DNA from: JABWCE01 sp046154525
GTDB taxonomy: Bacteria > Bacteroidota > Bacteroidia > NS11-12g > UBA9320
DNA length: 5,172 nucleotides
Assembly (NCBI GenBank): GCA_046154525.1
Contig: JBJXDS010000005.1
Coordinates: forward strand, 1-5,172
Reading direction: 5' to 3'
Below the pieces are notes generated by a model that saw only the letters and a list, made by a program, of their open reading frames with translations, did not search any database and was not told the DNA's origin. Made by a program: the position numbers and the translations under genes. How positions within the stretch are numbered: position 1 is the stretch's first letter; every line of letters starts with the position of its first letter. This document shows positions 1 to 5,172 of the stretch, piece after piece.

Positions 1-1130
1 ACGGTGCCATAAAAACCCCTGATGGTGGTTACCTTATTTGGGGTGATACTGATGCCGGAACTAATGGTAAACAAGATGGATTTTTAATGCGGCTTGATAA
101 AGATTATAATCAGCTTTGGTACAAAACGTATGGTGGCTTTTCACATGATAATTTTGAAAGTGCAGTTATTGATGAGCAGGGAAATATTTTAGTTGGTGGC
201 ACATCCATGAGTTTTGGAGTTTCGATTGATTCAAATTCAATCGTGATGAATCCATCCATATATGCCGTTTATGTAAACGGAAACGGAGAATTGCTATGGC
301 AAAAAACCTATAACGGGAATCCCAGTGCAACAAATATTTATAACACGCTGTGTAAAGTATTATTGCTCCCCAATCAAAATTTTGCTTTGATAGGTTCAAC
401 AAATAATTACACGCAGCAGTTCGGTTCTTCTTACTATTATGTACCAAATGCCTTCATACAGTGCATAAACAAGCAAGGCGATACCTTATGGCACAGCAAT
501 TATAATTATTACGATACCGTTAATCTATCATCAATCAACACAATAAATTATATGGCAAGTAATGCCACCCTTAGCCCTGATGGAAACATAGAAATGTTGA
601 TGGTTTTGCAAGGCAGTGGAGACCAGAATTTTCCCATGTCTTTGGTTAAAGTAGCACCTAATTCAACAAGCGGCTACAATAAGTATATTTCGAGGAAACC
701 TATAAAGGACTATTTTCATACTGGGTTTTATCCGGGGGTTTATTATACTCCATTTTTCCCCATGACATTGGTTAGCGAAAACCCGGAAATTTACATCGTG
801 GCTGCACAAACCAAAATGATACTTTGCAACTCGGGAGGAACCATGTTGAAAGAGGTATGGATAGACGATGGTTCTGCCATTCAGGATATGTTATATAATA
901 ATAGTTTCGTATATTTTGCAAACAACAATTATATAATAAAAACCGACCTGAACGGAACAATTTTATGGAACAATACATCGTACGGTAAACTGAAAATTGA
1001 TAAAGTAAAAGGTGTTTTTATAGAAAAGGATAATAGCCTTACTGTTTTTTGCTCCTATAATAATGCTGTTGGTGAAAAAGACTTAGCCATGCTAAGGTTA
1101 AGCGAAAACGGGCAATTAATTTTAAAATAA
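1..1130 (+). CDS. Repeat-containing beta-propeller-like lipoprotein A1 (5' end outside window)
   Basis: The reading frame is open from base 3 to the TAA at 1128-1130, giving 375 visible codons. It is the first-cassette paralogue of the gene at 2551-3831. The first visible residues (GAIKTPDGGYLIWG) align with residues 50-63 of that protein, so about 49 residues, including the signal peptide, lie off the left edge. The ATG at 87 is the Met of an internal 'GFLMRLD' strand and is not the start. The visible part holds about seven blade-like repeats: a 'PDGGYLI.G' turn, a hydrophobic strand, then 'LDxxxxxLWxKTYGG'. Related LW or ILW motifs recur through the chain, for example 'GNGELLWQKTY', 'QGDTLWHS' and 'LNGTILWNN'. 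This suggests a beta-propeller with a binding or scaffold role, but no catalytic motif is visible. It ends in 'NGQLILK' with no C-terminal sorting domain. The stop codon abuts the start of the next gene. By analogy with A2 it should be a lipoprotein. The function is unknown. Confidence 0.85.
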   Translation, partial: GAIKTPDGGYLIWGDTDAGTNGKQDGFLMRLDKDYNQLWYKTYGGFSHDNFESAVIDEQGNILVGGTSMSFGVSIDSNSIVMNPSIYAVYVNGNGELLWQKTYNGNPSATNIYNTLCKVLLLPNQNFALIGSTNNYTQQFGSSYYYVPNAFIQCINKQGDTLWHSNYNYYDTVNLSSINTINYMASNATLSPDGNIEMLMVLQGSGDQNFPMSLVKVAPNSTSGYNKYISRKPIKDYFHTGFYPGVYYTPFFPMTLVSENPEIYIVAAQTKMILCNSGGTMLKEVWIDDGSAIQDMLYNNSFVYFANNNYIIKTDLNGTILWNNTSYGKLKIDKVKGVFIEKDNSLTVFCSYNNAVGEKDLAMLRLSENGQLILK

Positions 1131-1134
1131 ATGA
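1113..1134 (+). promoter_or_regulatory. A1/B1 stop-start junction, 22 bases shared with A2/B2
   Basis: The last codons of A1, its TAA and the ATG of B1 form a 22-base stretch identical to 3814-3835. The start and stop codons touch as TAAATG. There is no Shine-Dalgarno; the region before the ATG is A/T only, with A at -3, as is typical of Bacteroidota starts. The arrangement suggests that ribosomes ending on A restart on B. This is an inference. Confidence 0.5.
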
Positions 1135-2420
1135 GAAACCAAAAGACTATCATCTTATATAAAATGCTTACAAAGGTTACATTTATCCTTATGGCTTTTA
1201 TCCTCACCCTCGCCTCTTGCCGAAAGGAAAACAATACTTCAAAACTATCTTCAAAAAGTTGTTTCGTTCTTCCTTCACATTTATTATTGCTTGGTTATGC
1301 TGTTTGCGACGGGGAACCAGGTTGCTTTGCCCTCAGCTCTGAATATATAGATATTACTCCCGATGAAGCTGTTGGATCCCAATCCAAATTTACCTGGATA
1401 GGATTAAATACTGTAAATGGCAATTTTTCGCAATCGCTACTTGACTATTATCCGCCATTGCCACCCCTTACTACACGATCTAATGGTTTAACCCAATTAA
1501 ATAGTAATTCTTTTATATTAGTTTCAAATTATACGCTCTATGATACAGGATTCAATACCACCTCTCATGTTAAAGTTTACCTTACCAATAAAAATCTTAC
1601 TCCAATCAAAAGGTTTAACCTACTTGATAGTACGGTAAGTATAAATAATGTGATACAAATGCCTGACGGGAGATTTGTAGTTTCCAGTCATAAAGGAATT
1701 ACAAAGAGTATTAGTTGCTACAACAGCAACCTGCAATTGGATTGGACTAAAATAGCGGAATCTGGGAGTAGCTCTCAGGATTATAACACGGCAGAATTAA
1801 TGGCAACACCCAATTATATTTATGTTTTGCAAAATTCAAAATATATTACCAAAAATTACCGCATCCTGCAATATGACTACGATGGCCGAAGGACTTCTAT
1901 TTATGATTTAAACAGTACTACAAATAAGTATGGTGCAAAGCAATTGATTGAATCAGCCAATGGTTTTTACATCATAGGCACCAGGTACCTTCCCGAAAAA
2001 AGTGATTATGATATAAATATTTCGACCATGAGCCCGTCAAATAAATTAGTATTCGAACATGGATTAAATATAGTGGATTATCTACCCGACTGGAATACGG
2101 CAACACGAAATGTTGCTAATACATTATTTAGCCCCAGTTCAAGCCATGTTATAAAAACAGAAAATGGCTATGCCTATGTCTTTTCTTACCCCGATAGAAA
2201 AGGTAAAAGTAGCCTGGCCCTGGTAATGCTTAATAATGAGATGAAGGTAGAATCGGTAAAAGTAATAGCCAAAAACGTTGGAAATGGTTTTAACGAGTTT
2301 TCATTTATTACTGAAAAACTCAACTTGTTAAATGATGATAACCACTTATACATTATGTGGAGACAATATCTAAATAATTATTTTTATGTACTGGATATGG
2401 AAGGGAATTTGGTAGAATGA
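1131..2420 (+). CDS. Predicted lipoprotein B1, propeller-like repeats, function unknown
   Basis: The protein has 429 residues. It begins with a basic n-region and a hydrophobic stretch (about residues 13-29) ending in a good lipobox, Leu-Ala-Ser-Cys, with Cys30 as the predicted lipidated residue followed by Arg-Lys-Glu. The start at 1131 directly follows the TAA of A1. A Met at 1164 could also start a signal peptide, but B2 has no Met at that position, whereas its Cys also falls at residue 30 when its start is taken at the stop/start junction. After a Ser/Thr/Asn-rich linker come Cys44 and a Cys-Asp-Gly-Glu-Pro motif at 59-63. From about residue 118 there are blade-like repeats of 45-55 residues, for example 'VIQMPDGRFVVSS', 'LIESANGFYIIGT' and 'VIKTENGYAYVFS', each followed by a strand and a polar turn. 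The last blade ends at the C-terminus in 'YVLDMEGNLVE', with no sorting domain. I infer six or seven blades. It is probably envelope-anchored and made with A1. No enzyme motif was seen. Confidence 0.85.
   Translation: MRNQKTIILYKMLTKVTFILMAFILTLASCRKENNTSKLSSKSCFVLPSHLLLLGYAVCDGEPGCFALSSEYIDITPDEAVGSQSKFTWIGLNTVNGNFSQSLLDYYPPLPPLTTRSNGLTQLNSNSFILVSNYTLYDTGFNTTSHVKVYLTNKNLTPIKRFNLLDSTVSINNVIQMPDGRFVVSSHKGITKSISCYNSNLQLDWTKIAESGSSSQDYNTAELMATPNYIYVLQNSKYITKNYRILQYDYDGRRTSIYDLNSTTNKYGAKQLIESANGFYIIGTRYLPEKSDYDINISTMSPSNKLVFEHGLNIVDYLPDWNTATRNVANTLFSPSSSHVIKTENGYAYVFSYPDRKGKSSLALVMLNNEMKVESVKVIAKNVGNGFNEFSFITEKLNLLNDDNHLYIMWRQYLNNYFYVLDMEGNLVE
2373..2420 (+). repeat. Near-identical 48-base 3' end of B1
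   Basis: This block, coding the last 15 residues and the stop of B1, differs from 5059-5106 at only two of 48 bases, one silent (GTA/GTG) and one changing Glu to Lys at the last residue. Third codon positions are almost all kept, unlike the coding sequence just before it. Confidence 0.8.
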
Positions 2421-2444
2421 GTTTTTTTTAATTTGAATATATCC

Positions 2445-2464
2445 AATTATGATAAATCATGGTT
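2445..2464 (+). other. Short RNA hairpin in the spacer between cassettes
   Basis: AATTATGA (2445-2452) can pair with TCATGGTT (2457-2464) as an 8-bp stem with two G-U pairs and a four-base loop. It is followed by a pyrimidine-rich stretch but not a clean T-run. It could be a weak end point for the first cassette's transcript, lying before the candidate promoter. The eight-T run right after the B1 stop (2422-2429) has no convincing stem before it. Support is weak. Confidence 0.2.
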
Positions 2465-2483
2465 TCTCCATTTATTCTTTACT

Positions 2484-2514
2484 TTTGTTTCCGCCTTTTT
2501 AGCAATTATATTTA
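2484..2514 (+). promoter_or_regulatory. Candidate Bacteroidota-type promoter for the A2-B2 cassette
   Basis: TTTG at 2484-2487 is followed after 19 bases by TATATTTA at 2507-2514. The second element matches the Bacteroidota -7 consensus TAnnTTTG at all fixed positions except the last G, and the first matches the -33 TTTG. Transcription would begin about 30 bases before the A2 start. It lies in the only gap between genes in the window, which is where a promoter for the second cassette is expected. In such AT-rich DNA a match of this quality can occur by chance. B1 and B2 have no gap before them and must rely on transcription from upstream. Confidence 0.4.
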
Positions 2515-2550
2515 AAAAAGAAAGGATTGATATAACGGGTTAATTAAAAA

Positions 2551-3831
2551 ATGAAAATCAAAAGGTATATCTATCAGCTAACCATAGCTTTTTTAGTGGT
2601 AGTTTTATTTAGTACCTGCAAAAAGGAAGTAACAACAACGGATTCGTTTACCAGCTTTGGTAGAGTTTTTCCCATTAAGGGAAACCAAAATATTGCCGGG
2701 GCTATAAAAACCCCCGATGATGGCTACCTTATTTGGGGCAATACCAATGGTGGCAGCCATGGCAAGCAGGATGGTTTTTTATTGCGACTTGATAAAGACT
2801 ATAATCAGCTTTGGTACAAAACATACGGCGGTTTTTCTAATGATTATTTTGAAAGTGCTACGTTTGATGGGCAAGGAAATATTTTAGCGGCTGGCACTTC
2901 TACCAGTTTTGGAGTTTCTATAGATTCAGCTTCGGCTATTGCTAACCCATGCATGTATGCTGTGTATGTAACAGGAAATGGGGAATTGTTATGGCAAAAA
3001 ACGTATTATGGAAACCCTAACCCTAATACACAAAATTTTAGTAATGCATTAAATAAGGTTTTATTGCTGCCCAATCAAAATTTTGCTTTAATTGGTTCCA
3101 CAAGTAATTATCTAAGAAAATTTGGAACCCAAGCCTATTACGCATCGCGGGCATATATACAATGTATAAATAAACTTGGGGATACTTTATGGAATAGCCA
3201 TTATAACTATTTTGATACCATTAGTCCAATGCCGGATTTTGTGATTAGTTATATAGGAAGCAATGCCTTATTAAGCCACGATGGAAATATACAAATGTTA
3301 ATGGTGAAACATAGCGGCGGTGCAGATAATTTTCCTTTATCATTAATAAAAATATCCCCGAATTCAACGAGTGGTTACAATAAATATATTTCAAGAAAAC
3401 CGATAGTAGGATTTTATAGCACTTATTTTTTTCAAGAAACTTCTATCAATTACTTTTACCCAATGCAACTGGTTAACGATGGTCAGGAAAACTATATAGT
3501 TGCAGCACAAAGTGAAATGTTGTTTTGCAAAGCTGATGGAACAATTATTAAACGTACCTTAATTTCTGAAGATTATTTAATAAATGATATGTTGTACAAG
3601 GATGGCTTGGCTTACTTTGTAAGCAGCCATGAAATAATAAAAACAGACCTAAACGGTACAATACTTTGGAAAAGTAATGCGTATGATAAATTGAAAATTG
3701 ATAAAGTAAAAGGCATTTTTATGCAAAAGGATAACAGCATTTCAGTTTTTTGTTCCTATCAAAATACCCTAAAGGAAAAGGATATTGCCTTACTTAGGCT
3801 AACTGAAAGCGGACAATTAATTTTAAAATAA
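2551..3831 (+). CDS. Predicted lipoprotein A2 with about seven beta-propeller-like repeats
   Basis: The protein has 426 residues and is the complete copy of the A family. Residues 1-22 form a signal peptide with a basic start and a hydrophobic core at 10-21. Cys23 in 'FSTC' is a loose lipobox and is followed by Lys-Lys-Glu. The start follows an A-rich run with no Shine-Dalgarno at the usual distance; AAAGGA at 2521-2526 is too far upstream. Proposed blades, by eye, are about residues 47-93, 98-153, 165-220, 233-280, 303-340, 342-376 and 379-426. The outer-strand motif appears as 'QLWYKTYGG' (86-94), 'LLWQKTYYG' (146-154), 'TLWNS' (212-216) and 'TILWK' (370-374). The last repeat stops early at 'GQLILK', while the N-terminal 'FGRVFPI' (36-42) resembles an outer strand, which would suit closing the ring. 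The family resembles bacterial propeller repeat proteins in general, but I cannot name a specific family. It is probably an envelope binding or scaffold protein, produced with B2 through a zero-gap junction. Confidence 0.88.
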   Translation: MKIKRYIYQLTIAFLVVVLFSTCKKEVTTTDSFTSFGRVFPIKGNQNIAGAIKTPDDGYLIWGNTNGGSHGKQDGFLLRLDKDYNQLWYKTYGGFSNDYFESATFDGQGNILAAGTSTSFGVSIDSASAIANPCMYAVYVTGNGELLWQKTYYGNPNPNTQNFSNALNKVLLLPNQNFALIGSTSNYLRKFGTQAYYASRAYIQCINKLGDTLWNSHYNYFDTISPMPDFVISYIGSNALLSHDGNIQMLMVKHSGGADNFPLSLIKISPNSTSGYNKYISRKPIVGFYSTYFFQETSINYFYPMQLVNDGQENYIVAAQSEMLFCKADGTIIKRTLISEDYLINDMLYKDGLAYFVSSHEIIKTDLNGTILWKSNAYDKLKIDKVKGIFMQKDNSISVFCSYQNTLKEKDIALLRLTESGQLILK

Positions 3832-3835
3832 ATGA
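3814..3835 (+). promoter_or_regulatory. A2/B2 stop-start junction, second copy
   Basis: This is the second copy of the same 22-base junction, with the TAA of A2 (3829-3831) touching the ATG of B2 (3832). Immediately after it the two B genes diverge in their signal peptides, so the junction itself is better conserved than the sequence downstream of it. Confidence 0.5.
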
Positions 3836-5106
3836 AAATTAGAAAAAACCATTTCTTCTATTTTAGCCTTATGAGAGTCCCATTTATTCTTATTGGATTT
3901 ATGCTCACCATAAGTTCGTGCCGTAAGGAAACCAATACAACCAAACTTTCATCTAAAAGCTGTTTTGTAGTTCCGTTATTTCATAAAGGTGCATTTATTT
4001 GCGAAGGTGAACCATTTTTTTTGGGATGGGACCATACAGAAGTCCCCGTGTATGCTGACAAGTATATAAGTCAGGGAAAAATGAGCCGAATGAGTTTAAA
4101 TCCCTTAAATGGTAATTTTTCAGAATTTGTAATAAATACAATGCCCTTATTGCCAAAGAATACCACCCTTTCTACCAGCATTACCCAATTAAAACCAAAT
4201 CGCAATTCATTTATTTTAAACTCGGAATTTACATACTTTGATACCGCATATAATGGTTATCCCTATACAAAGCTTTACCTAACCGATAAAAACATTTCTT
4301 TGCAAAAGGAATTTAAACTCAATGATAGTTCTATTATAGTAAACGATGTGGAACAAATGGCCGATGGACGATATGCTATTGCTTGCACCGATGGAACAAT
4401 CAAAAAAATTAGTTGCTACAATACTAACCTTACATTGGATTGGATACGCACGGTTGAATTTGGTAGTTTTCCTAAGGATTTCAGCAATGACCAGATATTA
4501 GTTACCGCCAAGTATATTTATGTTTTACAAAATTCAAAGTATTTTACAAGAAATTACAGTATTTATCAATATGACTATGATGGCAAAAGGATTTCCACTT
4601 ATGAATTAAATAGCCAAACAAATAAATATGGTGCCGGACAATTAATTGAATCACCCGATGGATTTTACATCATAGGCACTAAGTTCCTTCCCGAAAAAAG
4701 TGATTTTGATATAAGTATTTCAACTATGAGCCCTGACAATAAACTTTTAACCGAGCACGGATTGAATATAACCGATTATCTGCCTGATTGGAATACGACC
4801 ACACAGAACATTATTAATACCTACTTTAGCGGAGCAACCAGCTTTGCTATAAAAACAAACACGGGTTATGCGTTTACTATTTATTACCCCGATAACAAAA
4901 ACAATAGCTGCATGGCATTGGTAATGCTAAATGACCAAATGAAAGTAGAATCGGTAAAAGTAATAACCAAAATGGAGGGAGGTGATTATGACCCAAATCA
5001 TATCAATAATTTATTTGCCGATGGTAATCGGTTTTATATAATATGGAGCCAGCCGCCCAATAATTATTTTTATGTGCTGGATATGGAAGGGAATTTGGTA
5101 AAATGA
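3832..5106 (+). CDS. Predicted lipoprotein B2, paralogue of B1, function unknown
   Basis: The protein has 424 residues. The start directly abuts the stop of A2. The signal peptide has a basic n-region, a hydrophobic segment at about 15-29 and the lipobox Ile-Ser-Ser-Cys with Cys30, followed by Arg-Lys-Glu, exactly as in B1. Cys44 and the Cys-Glu-Gly-Glu-Pro motif (57-61) are kept from B1, but the second Cys of the B1 motif (Cys65) has no counterpart. The region between about residues 45 and 110 is otherwise poorly conserved. From residue 117 blade-like repeats follow, including 'VEQMADGRYAIAC', 'LIESPDGFYIIGT' and 'AIKTNTGYAFTIY'. Residues 265-322 match B1 at 47 of 58 positions by hand count. 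The C-terminus 'YVLDMEGNLVK' is nearly identical to that of B1 and carries no sorting domain. It is probably a propeller-like envelope lipoprotein acting with A2. The role is not determinable from sequence. Confidence 0.87.
   Translation: MKIRKNHFFYFSLMRVPFILIGFMLTISSCRKETNTTKLSSKSCFVVPLFHKGAFICEGEPFFLGWDHTEVPVYADKYISQGKMSRMSLNPLNGNFSEFVINTMPLLPKNTTLSTSITQLKPNRNSFILNSEFTYFDTAYNGYPYTKLYLTDKNISLQKEFKLNDSSIIVNDVEQMADGRYAIACTDGTIKKISCYNTNLTLDWIRTVEFGSFPKDFSNDQILVTAKYIYVLQNSKYFTRNYSIYQYDYDGKRISTYELNSQTNKYGAGQLIESPDGFYIIGTKFLPEKSDFDISISTMSPDNKLLTEHGLNITDYLPDWNTTTQNIINTYFSGATSFAIKTNTGYAFTIYYPDNKNNSCMALVMLNDQMKVESVKVITKMEGGDYDPNHINNLFADGNRFYIIWSQPPNNYFYVLDMEGNLVK
5059..5106 (+). repeat. Near-identical 48-base 3' end of B2
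   Basis: This is the partner of 2373-2420, with 46 of 48 bases the same by direct comparison. The 40-odd codons before it (about residues 378-408) show little similarity between B1 and B2, so the conservation starts abruptly. Confidence 0.8.
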
Positions 5107-5172
5107 ATAGTATTTTAATTTATTTTAAATAAAACGTAACCTATTTTTAAAATTTTTTGAAGGAACAAATAA
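5107..5172. other. AT-rich flank after B2, no gene seen
   Basis: These 66 bases hold no coding start that can be followed. An A/T-only inverted repeat lies at 5119-5133 with 7-base arms around one base, too weak to call a terminator. TTTG at 5156-5159 and AAGGA at 5160-5164 could belong to a following gene beyond the edge, but nothing in the window tests this. Confidence 0.5.

Larger units (their letters stand above)
3..2420 (+). repeat. Diverged tandem cassette, copy 1 (A1-B1)
   Basis: This is the first unit of an imperfect direct repeat covering the visible part of A1 and all of B1. It matches 2698-5106 gene for gene. The offset is 2695 at the left end, 2701 at the A/B junction and 2686 at the end of B, so several in-frame insertions and deletions separate the copies. 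Protein similarity is high in some repeats and low in others, which means an old duplication. Confidence 0.85.
2698..5106 (+). repeat. Diverged tandem cassette, copy 2 (A2-B2)
   Basis: This is the second unit of the imperfect direct repeat. The duplicated unit probably begins upstream at the A2 start (2551) or in the spacer, but the matching part of copy 1 is off the left edge, so the true left boundary cannot be set here. The 3' flanks of the two units share little beyond a TTTTAATTT stretch. Confidence 0.85.

Noticed and set aside
166..447. Minus-strand open frame of 93 codons
   Set aside because: It lies inside A1, has no lipoprotein or other recognisable features, and its counterpart is not kept in A2; it is a shadow of the real gene.
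772..978. Minus-strand open frame of 68 codons
   Set aside because: It is a shadow inside A1 with an unlikely composition and no supporting signal.
87..1130. A1 as a complete 347-residue gene starting at the ATG at 87
   Set aside because: The frame is open to the left edge and the upstream codons align with A2, so this ATG is internal and the gene is cut by the window.
1164..2420. Later start for B1 at Met12
   Set aside because: It would still give a usable signal peptide, but B2 has no Met at that position and the conserved stop/start junction favours 1131.
2422..2429. Eight-T run after B1 as an intrinsic terminator
   Set aside because: No stable stem lies directly before it.
1..5172. Assembly artefact or very recent duplication
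   Set aside because: The copies differ widely in sequence and in several insertions and deletions, all in frame, so they are real and old.
1..5172. CRISPR array, insertion sequence, tRNA or rRNA
   Set aside because: There are no short regularly spaced repeats, no transposase and no recognisable RNA gene; the repeats seen are coding and about 2.7 kb apart.

Overview
The window is AT-rich, and all coding capacity lies on the + strand. It looks like a genome fragment from a Bacteroidota bacterium. The grounds are lipoprotein signal peptides ending in Cys-Lys-Lys-Glu or Cys-Arg-Lys-Glu, A-rich start regions without a Shine-Dalgarno sequence, a candidate TTTG / TAnnTTTG promoter, and repeat motifs of the TPDGGYLI...LDxxGxxLWxKTYGG kind that are common in this phylum. 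The genus cannot be told from this sequence.

The layout is a two-gene cassette present twice in tandem: A1 (cut by the left edge, ends 1130), B1 (1131-2420), a 130-base spacer holding the only promoter candidate, A2 (2551-3831), B2 (3832-5106), then 66 bases of AT-rich flank. In both cassettes the A stop codon is followed directly by the B start codon (TAAATG, no gap), so A and B are probably translated together. The cassette period is about 2.69-2.70 kb.

All four products are predicted lipoproteins of about 425 residues with no recognised enzymatic motif. Each reads as a chain of repeats of roughly 40-60 residues that I interpret as blades of a beta-propeller, about seven in A and six or seven in B. 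A and B share a blade signature, so duplication may have acted at three levels: blade, gene and cassette. None carries a C-terminal sorting domain; the proteins stop at the end of the last blade. The likely picture is a pair of envelope-anchored propeller proteins made together, perhaps binding each other or a shared ligand, with a second diverged pair beside it. No function can be assigned from sequence alone.

Divergence between the cassettes is patchy. Some stretches, such as the last 48 bases of B, are almost identical, while the N-terminal part of B and the middle blades of A differ strongly. The duplication is therefore old and not an assembly artefact, and conversion or local constraint may have acted on parts of it.
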